64,000 nucleotides of DNA from contig NC_053040.3 of NCBI RefSeq assembly GCF_002575655.3, forward strand, positions 154,009,148 to 154,073,147, read 5' to 3'. A program made the position numbers and the translations under genes. The notes under the pieces are model-generated. The model made no database searches and had not been told where the DNA came from. It was given only the letters and a program-made list of their open reading frames with translations. Shown here in pieces: positions 57,764-64,000 of the stretch. Numbering within the stretch: position 1 is the first letter of the stretch; each line of letters starts with the position of its first letter. Source of the stretch: Aegilops tauschii subsp. strangulata (Eukaryota; Streptophyta; Magnoliopsida; Poales; Poaceae).

Positions 57764-59254
57764 ATGGCCCGTGCTACCGTTCCCTTGAATTTTAATGCAT
57801 TCCTATAGAAAGCTAAGTTGAAAGATGATGGTAGCAACTACATGGACTGGGTCCGTAACTTGAGGATTATCCTCATTGCTGCACAGAAGAATTATGTCCT
57901 TGATGCACCGCTAGGTGAAAGGCTTGCTGTAGGAGCAGATGTTGATTTTATGAACATCTGGGAAGCTCGATCTGATGACTACTCGATAGTTCAGCGTGCC
58001 ATGCTTTACGGCTTAGAATCAGGACTTCAAAGACATGTTGAACGTCATGGACCATATGAGATGTTCCAAGAGTTGAAGTTAATATTTCAAGCAAATGCCC
58101 GAGTTGAGAGATATGAAGTCTCCAACAAGTTCTATAGCTGCAAGATGGAGGAGAACAGTTCTATCAGTGAACACATACTCAAAATGTCTGGGTATCATAA
58201 TCACTTGACTCAGCTGGGAGTTAATCTTCCGGATGATAGTGTTATTGACAGAGTTCTTGAATCATTGCCACCAAGCTACAAAGGCTTCGTGATGAACTAT
58301 AATATGCAAGGGATGGATAAGACAATTCCCGAGCTCTTCGCAATGCTCAAAGCTGCAGAGGTAGAAATCAAGAAGGAGCATCAAGTGTTGATGGTTAACA
58401 AGACCACTAGTTTCAAGAAAAACGACAAGGGAAAGAAATGGAACTTCAAGAAGAATGGCAAGCAAGTTGCCACTCCCGGGAAGAAGCCCAAAGCTGTACC
58501 CAAGCCTGAAACTGAGTGCTTCTACTGCAAAGGGACTGGTCATTGGAAGCGGAACTGCCCCAAGTATTTGGCGGATAAGAAGGATGGCAAAGTGAACCAA
58601 GGTATATTTGATATACATGTTATTGATTTGTACCTTACTAATGCTCGTAGTAGCGCCTGGGTATTTCATACTGGTTCGGTTGCTCATATTTGTAACTCGA
58701 AACAGGGGCTATGGATTAAACAAAGATTGGCTAAGGACGAGGTGATGATGCACATCGGGAATGGTTCCAAGGTCGATGTGATCGCCGTTGGCACGCTAGC
58801 TCTACATCTACCTCCAGGATTAGTTTTAGACCTGAATAATTGTTATTTGGTGCCAGCGTTGAGCATGGACATTATATCTGGATCTTGTTTAGTGCGAGAC
58901 GGTTATTCATTTAAATCAGAGAATAATGGTTGTTCTATTTATATGAGTAATATATTTTATGGTCATGCACCCTTGAAGAGTAGTCTATTTTTGTTGAATC
59001 TCGATTGTGGTGATACACATATTCATAATATTGATGCCAAAAGATGCAAAGTTGATAATGATAGTGCAACATATTTGTGGCACTGCCGTTTAGGTCATAT
59101 TGGTGTAAAGCGCATGAAGAAACTCCATGTAGATGGGCTTTTGGAATCACTTGATTATGAATCATTTGATGCTTGCAAACCATGCCTCATGGGCAAGATG
59201 ACTAAAACTCCGTTCTCCGAACAATGGAGCGAGCTACTGACTTATTGGAAATAA
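57764..59254 (+). CDS. gag: Copia gag, protease and GAG-pre-integrase region
   Basis: The natural start is ATG 57764 (MARATVPLNFNAFL), followed by a TAG at 57806-57808 in place of a Glu codon; the frame reopens from 57818. The gag core (UBN2 type) includes NYMDWVRNLRIILIAAQ and EMFQELKLIFQANARVERYE. The zinc knuckle CFYCKGTGHWKRNC follows a Lys-rich stretch. The protease site reads WVFHTGSVAHIC, with His in place of the catalytic Asp. The GAG-pre-integrase domain (YLWHCRLGHIGVKRM, CKPCLMGKMTKTPF) closes the frame, which shifts near 59225. The stop plus loss of the protease Asp make the product inactive. Confidence 0.92.
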
Positions 59255-60234
59255 TACATACCGATGTATGCGGTCCGATGAGTGTTGAGGCTCGCGGCAT
59301 GTATTGTTATTTTCCGACCTTCATAGATTATTTGAGCAGATATGGGTATATCTACTTAATGAAACACAAGTCTGAAACATTTGAAAAGTTCAAAGAATTT
59401 CAGAGTGAAGTGGAGAATCATCGTAACAAGAAAATAAAGTTTCTACGATCTGATCGCGGAGGCGGATATTTGAGTTACGAGTTTGGCCTTCATTTAAAAC
59501 AATGTAGAATAGTTTCACAACTGACGCCACCTGGAACACCACAACGTAATGGTGTGTCCAAACGTCGTAACCGCACTTTATTTAGGGTTATGCATTAGAA
59601 ACAGCTGCATTCACGTTAAATAGGGCACCGTCTAAATCCGTTGAGACGACACTGTATGAACTGTGGTTTGGCAAGAAACCTAAGCTGTCGTTTCTTAAAG
59701 TTTGGGGTTGCGACACTTATGTCAAAAGGCTTCAACCTGATAAGCTCGAACCCAAATCGGAGAAGTGCGTCTTCATAGGATACCCTAAGGAAACAATTGG
59801 GTACACCTTCTACCACAGATCTGAAGGCAAGATCTTTGTTGCCAAGAATGGAAACTTTCTAGAGGAGTTTCTCTCGAAAGAAGTGAGTGGGAGGAAAGTA
59901 GAACTTGATGAGGTAATTGTACCTTCTCTCGAATTGGAAAGTAGCTCATCACAGAAAACCGTTCCCGTGATGCCTACACCAACTAGAGAGGAAGCTAATG
60001 ATGATGATCATGAAACTTCAGATCAAGTTACTACTGAACCTCGTAGGTCAACCAGAGCATGATCCGCACCAGAGTGGTATGGTAACCCTGTTCTGGAAGT
60101 CACGTTACTAGACCATGACAAACCTACGAACTATGAAGAAGCTATGGTGAGCCCAGATTCCGACAGATGGCTTGAGGCCATGAAATCTGAGATAGGATCG
60201 AGTATGAGAACAAAGTGTGGACTTTGGTGGACTT
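59224..60234 (+). pseudogene. pol: Copia integrase and start of pol connector, deleted
   Basis: Integrase core: first Asp in IIHTDVCGPM, second in FLRSDRGGGYLSYE, and the third catalytic position, GTPQRNGVSKRRNRTL, has Lys where Glu is expected. After NRTL about 50-60 bp are missing (near 59586). The frame then shifts into YALETAAFTLNRAPS, VWGCDTYV, KCVFIGYPKET and a Ser/Glu-rich linker ending RRSTRA-stop (60060). A last piece (APEWYGNP, NYEEAM, KSEIGS) leads towards RT but stops at 60234, where the sequence joins the 3' LTR. RT and RNase H are gone. Confidence 0.88.
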
Positions 60235-60907
60235 GCCCATCCGTTAGCTTAGCATATTGATCGTTCAGTTTTATTGCTATTGCTTTCTTCATGTCAAATA
60301 CATATTCCTTCGACTATGAATTATGCAACTCCATGATACTGGAGGAATACCTTGTGTGCTATCAAACGTCACAAGATAATTGGGTGATTATAAAGATGCT
60401 CTACAGGTATCTCCGAAGGTGTTTGTTGGGTTGGCATAGATCGAGATTAGGATTCGTCACTCCGAGTATCAGAGAGGTATCTCTGGGCCCTCTCAGTAAT
60501 ACACATCATAAGAAGCCTTGCAAGCAAAGTGACTAATGAGTTAGTTGCGGGATGATGTATTACAGAACGAGTAAAGAGACTTGCCAGTAACGAGATTGAA
60601 CTAGGTATGAAGATACCGACGATCGAATCTCGGGCAAGTAACATACCGATGACAAATAGAATTACGTATGTTGTCATAACGGTTTGATCGATAAAGATCT
60701 TCGTAGAATATGTAGGAGCCAATATGAGCATCCAGGTTCCGCTATTGGTTATTGACCGAAGAGGTGTCTCGGTCATGTGTACATAGTTCTCGAACCCGTA
60801 GGATCCGCACGCTTAACGTTTGATGACGATTTAGTATTATATGAGTTATGTGATTTGGTGACCGAATGTTGTTCGGAATCCCGGATGAGATCACGGACAT
60901 GATGAGG
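60235..60907 (+). repeat. 3' LTR remnant of the Copia element
   Basis: It aligns with 29117-29785 of the 5' LTR (CCCATCCGTTAGCTTAGCAT to GGATGAGATCACGGACATGA). The first about 265 bp were removed by the deletion that took RT, and the rest is beyond the Gypsy insertion at 60908. Confidence 0.88.
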
Positions 60908-61824
60908 TGTCGTGGGAAACCATAGCCACCTATGGGACCAAAGGCCCCTTGCTGGTTCGGCAGGGGGGATGCCACGTTGCACAAAGAGCAGAAGAGCGTG
61001 GGACAGCACGACAGAGATCACGCAGGCAATTTTATCCAGGTTCGGGCCGCCGTGAGGCGTAAAACCCTACTCCTACTTTGGTGGATTGATGGTGGAAGAA
61101 TGGTGGGGGAGTGTAGTACACTTGCCCGGCAGGGTTGCCTCGGGGCGGCAGTGGCTACGCGCGTACAAATGCGTGGGTCTCCAACCTTCTAACCCTTTCT
61201 ACGGTTTCTATGGGCCTCCTTTTGTAGGTTAAGGGGTCACCACAATGGCAAAGTAGTCATTATGCACTCATAAGATAGCAAATAGTGCTATCATACCTAA
61301 CCGTGCAGGCTGACAGGGCACATTAAATGTGCCGCTCAACGTCACATCGTTGTTTGCCTGGCAAGCCTCGCCGGGTTATCTTGCCAGCTTCACACCTGCT
61401 CGCTTGACATGTCGCATGACGGGTGTTGCTCTTAGGCCTCTCTTGTAGAAAGAGGCCACCATGTGGCGAATGGCTGCCACTTAGTCACTTTGCGGCTTGA
61501 CACCGCATCGATTGGCGACGTGGGTCGTGGTGGAGTAGTGGGTGAGGTGGTTTTGCCTCCGCGAGTTCCGGCAGGCCCTGCCGGGACGTCTTGGTCGTTT
61601 TCTCCTGGGGTCAACCCCGCCCTTGCCGAGCTCGCCTGCCCGGCAAGGAAGGCTTTTCTCCTGGTGGCGCCTTGCTTCTCTGGCTTGATCTTGGCCCTCT
61701 TGATCTGCATATTGGTCGTTCGATGAGCTTGGTCTGTTGTACTCTAGTATGGCCTGGTGCCGTAATCTCGTTCCCGTGCCTGTGCACAGTCTGGGCAACA
61801 TGCCCAAGGTTTGTTGCACCGATA
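60908..61824 (-). repeat. 3' LTR of the right-edge Gypsy element
   Basis: Plus-strand TGTCGTGGGAAACC...TTGCACCGATA. It contains the AGGTTCGGGCCGCCGTGAGGCG-type block shared with the Tat LTRs at 31790 and 47315. The expected TATA position reads CTACAAAAGG on the minus strand (about 61215), a weak TATA. Confidence 0.85.
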
Positions 61825-62373
61825 GAAGCCCCCGGGCCTGCCCCGATCGTGCTGCCGGGCATCATCGAGGCAGGTCCTAATAAGTGGACAGGCAGGGTCA
61901 TGGAAGAGGCTGGTCTTTTGAGGTCTTCTTTGCTTCTTCATTAATCTTGTGTCTTGGTCAGTTTCCGGTTTCTCTGCGCGTCGTGTGCGACGTTACGAAA
62001 AAACTTGGATCGTAGTCCGACGGATGCCCTCGCCCCACGATCACGGGGTGGAAACCGCCATTCCACTCGCTCCTTGCTTCGTGTGCACCCGCCACATGTA
62101 CTCCATGCATTAGGGGGGGTAGGTGGCGTACGCGGAGAGCGCGGGGACGGGCGCCATGGTAGGAAATGGCGTCACTGGTTGGAGCGGAGGGTCGGCTCTG
62201 ACTCCCTGATCCACTGGGAGAAGCAGGGAGGCCGCATTGGAGGAGCGGGGCGGCCGCTTTCAGTACAAGAAGCTGCCCCCCTGCCTCATTCTTCCTATAA
62301 GAAGGGGCAGGGGTGGTGCATTTTCATACACCCGCACTCCTTCTTCTTCCTCCGCAACCTTTCTTCATCTGCC
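61825..62373 (+). other. Upstream region of the B3-domain gene
   Basis: Between the 3' LTR and the ATG at 62374. It includes ACGATCACGGGGTGG (62038-62052, shared with 33292-33306), a TATA box and a C/T-rich leader (ACTCCTTCTTCTTCCTCC at about 62336-62353). No coding frame of its own is supported. Confidence 0.5.
62296..62301 (+). promoter_or_regulatory. TATA box of the antisense B3-domain gene
   Basis: CCTATAAGAAGGGGC lies about 75 bases upstream of the ATG at 62374, followed by a pyrimidine-rich leader. Spacing and composition are those of a normal grass promoter, on the strand opposite to the retrotransposon's own transcription. Confidence 0.5.
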
Positions 62374-63031
62374 ATGGTGAGAGGACGAGGGCGTGGTGGT
62401 ATTCCAGCGGCAGCGATGAGGCTTCTTCTCGACAGCGCATCCCCCCTCCTCCGGATCCTGCGGTAGCGGAGCACGCCGCGAGAGGAGGAGGGAGGGGCAA
62501 GGCCGAGGTTGCCGTTGCACCCGAGGAAGAGGAGGACGAGGTGGCGCCTTGGCCGCACCTCCACTGGCGGTTCCTCCTCCAATGGAAGGCCATGTCGGGG
62601 ATCAACCTCGAGAGTTCATCATCAGGCTGTACAAACCTCTGTGCGGTCATCTTCGTCTTCCAACTCCATTCGCACGGGAGATGGAGCTTGAACGGCCACG
62701 CGCTCTGAGGTTGCATATGAGGGGATGTGGGAATGGTGGCATGTGGGTGGACGTTGACTTCCGAGCCCCTCATATTGTGTACCTCCGCCGTGGTTGGAAG
62801 ACCTTTGCTCGTGCCCACGGCTTCTCGGAGGGGCATGTTCTCCAGTTCAAATTAATGGAGAGCGGCCTGCTCTCCGTCAAGATCTTCGGGCGCTCAGGAT
62901 CTCGCTTAAGGTGCTGCGCGGAGAGCTTGACCAACGACGAAAGCTCCTCCTCGAGAGAAAGCGACGAGGAGGACAGTGACGACGATGACGACGGCATCGA
63001 CCGGGAGGTTGACGACTCTGACTCCGGCTGA
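62374..63031 (+). pseudogene. B3 DNA-binding-domain gene, antisense inside a Gypsy element
   Basis: B3 domains are plant-specific DNA-binding folds (ARF, ABI3/VP1, RAV, REM families). The start MVRGRGRGGIPAAAM is at 62374. A frame change then leads to an Ala/Glu-rich stretch with PEEEEDEVAP, and a second one near 62545 to the long frame 62549-63031. That frame reads REFIIRLYKPLCGHLRLPTPFA (first strand pair and the RLPTPF core), LRLHMRGCGNGGMWVDVDF, VYLRRGWKTFARAHGFSEGH (the WKxFAxxHxLxxGD-like block), VLQFKLMESGLLSVKIFG, then an acidic tail (SDEEDSDDDDDGID). Spacing and order match one B3 domain of about 95 residues. The two apparent frame changes suggest it is damaged. It is closest in style to REM/Os03g-type single-B3 proteins. 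Confidence 0.68.
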
Positions 63032-64000
63032 GCGTCGCCCACACCATCTTCATCAGGTGGCAGCACCAGCATCTGCACCTGCATCTCCTTCCCGGCAGCG
63101 TGGTTTGCCAGGGAGTTGGATGCAGAGGTGGGGATGGTGCTTCCTGGCTTCCTCCAGCAGCCTTCCAGCTGGACCCCGACAGGCTTCCTCTCGGGCTGCA
63201 GCTCCACTAGCCCTACCGCATCCTGCTGGCCCTGGTGACGGTGGTTGACGGGTCGCCTCTGCCATGCTCTCCATCAATGCATTCCCCGTCGTCCTCCTGC
63301 CCCTCCCAGGCTAGCTCTCCTGGAGCCCGATGGGGGCAGACTGGGCCCCTGCCCAGGCGCTCCTTTTGCCTTCTTTGCCTTCTACTTTCGTGCCTAGGAG
63401 GAGAGGGACAAGAAAGGGCATCACGGGGCACTTATCTTTTTTTCAATCTTAAACTTGTCGGCACTTGCCAAATTTTAGTTCAAATAGTGTAATCTCTCGA
63501 GTCCATGTTTGTGTCCTGTAAGGCTTGTACTTGCATTATCAGCATATTAATGAAAAGGATGAACTTTGTCGGGAACTCGTGCATGTATATGTCCATGCAG
63601 AGGTGGGATGCCTCCTTAATTTTAAATAAATGAGTCTTCCCCGGCAGGCTATCCTACCGGTACCCTTTTATTTGTTTGACGGAGAACCGAGCCTAGCGGG
63701 CAAAAAATACAGGGACCAGCCCCCCGCCAACCTCTTTTCGACAAAGGCCACTGCGACCACCCTGACTGAAGCAATGTTCGAGTCAAGGATAGGAGCACCT
63801 AAGTTTCGAAGGGGCGATGAGGTTTTCTCATGCACAAGTTTCAGCTTACAGAACACTTTATGGATAGGAGGTAGAACTTATCTGTTTGGCTTGCCAGGGA
63901 TCGCAGGGCTGGTCCATCTTCCCAACTCCTTGGAGAGGCCAAGTTCACGGCAGGAACCTGCAGCTTCATGCAAATGGGAACGATGCAAGATGTGATCCTA
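63032..64000 (+). other. 3' flank of the B3 gene and interior of the Gypsy element
   Basis: A low-complexity stretch (63040-63340) is followed by GAGGAGAGGGACAAGAAAGGG (63400-63420) and a T-rich region ending TTAATGAAAAGG (63547-63558). This matches 33457-33620 in the Tat element and looks like a gene 3' end. From 63560 to 64000 nothing coding is seen; on the minus strand this is where sequence downstream of integrase would lie. Confidence 0.45.

Larger units (their letters stand above)
28853..60907 (+). mobile_element. Copia element (Angela group), deleted, with nested Gypsy elements
   Basis: The 5' LTR is 28853-30087 continued at 56026-56541 (about 1.75 kb without the insertion). It starts TGAAGGAAATATGCCCTAGAGG and ends CCCAACA, followed by a PBS. 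Gag and the first half of pol follow. At 60234/60235 the coding sequence jumps straight into the middle of the 3' LTR, so RT, RNase H and about the first 265 bp of the 3' LTR are lost. The 3' LTR is then cut at 60908 by another LTR element. No TSD can be checked because the far end is outside the window. Confidence 0.9.
60908..64000 (-). mobile_element. Gypsy LTR retrotransposon (Tat-like), 3' part only
   Basis: A 917-bp LTR at 60908-61824 is followed by interior sequence to the window end. Orientation is minus, since the polypurine tract GGCCCGGGGGCTTC (minus strand) directly adjoins the LTR at 61825. The plus-strand LTR end reads CACCGATA where CACCGACA is expected. The interior seen here is the segment between integrase and 3' LTR and carries a plus-strand B3-domain gene. 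It shares flanking words with the element at 31790-48466, so both belong to related families. The other end and TSD are outside the window; the candidate 5-bp target is TGAGG (60903-60907). Confidence 0.82.

Noticed and set aside
61432..61944. Plus- and minus-strand frames within the right-edge Gypsy LTR
   Set aside because: LTR sequence with low-complexity Pro/Gly/Arg content; no domain or conserved start.

Overview
This window is plant nuclear repeat DNA, almost certainly from a Triticeae grass (wheat, Aegilops or a close relative). The evidence is a BARE1/WIS/Angela-type Copia LTR, Tat-lineage Gypsy elements, one LTR resembling what I recall of wheat Fatima, CACTA, Helitron and Stowaway elements, all stacked into each other. 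I find no complete host gene, no rRNA or tRNA gene and no CRISPR array. Every long coding region belongs to a transposable element or is a broken host-gene fragment. Family names are from memory and tentative; boundaries rest on terminal motifs and target-site duplications (TSDs) read directly.

Layout. 1-1410 is the 5' part of a minus-strand Copia LTR. From 2322 to 10605 lies a probable plus-strand Helitron. It has a Stowaway MITE (2331-2411) in its 5' tip, a second minus-strand Helitron (2939-6343) inside it, and host-gene scraps: a tRNase Z-like first exon and a frameshifted FAR1-related segment. 10606-13989 is AT-rich repeat DNA followed by a 2-kb array of 50-65 bp repeats. 14139-15451 and 28459-28852 are two halves of an internal fragment of a non-autonomous LTR family whose LTRs begin TGATACGTCTCCAACG. 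They were split by a CACTA transposon (15455-28455, TSD TAT), which itself holds a full-length copy of the same LTR family (17011-24668, TSD AGGTC).

Right half. A nest of LTR elements: a Copia element (28853-60907) carries in its 5' LTR a Fatima-like Gypsy (30088-56020, TSD GGGAG). That Gypsy carries a Tat-lineage Gypsy (31790-48466, TSD CTTTT) inside its antisense gene. The Tat element carries a second full-length TGATACG-type element (39798-46333, TSD TGTAT) inside its gag. The 3' LTR of the Copia element is cut at 60908 by another minus-strand Gypsy that runs off the window.

How the parts relate. Two Gypsy elements hold a gene in the opposite orientation to gag-pol, near the 3' LTR. The Fatima-like one encodes a multi-exon 'putative gypsy type transposon' (PF04195-like) plus coiled-coil protein. 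The right-edge one encodes a B3-type DNA-binding domain. Both have a TATA box upstream of the ATG. The Tat element at 31790-48466 keeps only the flanks of such a gene. All autonomous functions seen (Copia gag-integrase, Tat gag-protease-RT-RNase H-integrase) are disabled by stops, frameshifts or deletions. The TGATACG family encodes no reverse transcriptase but has an unrecognised reading frame found in two copies.
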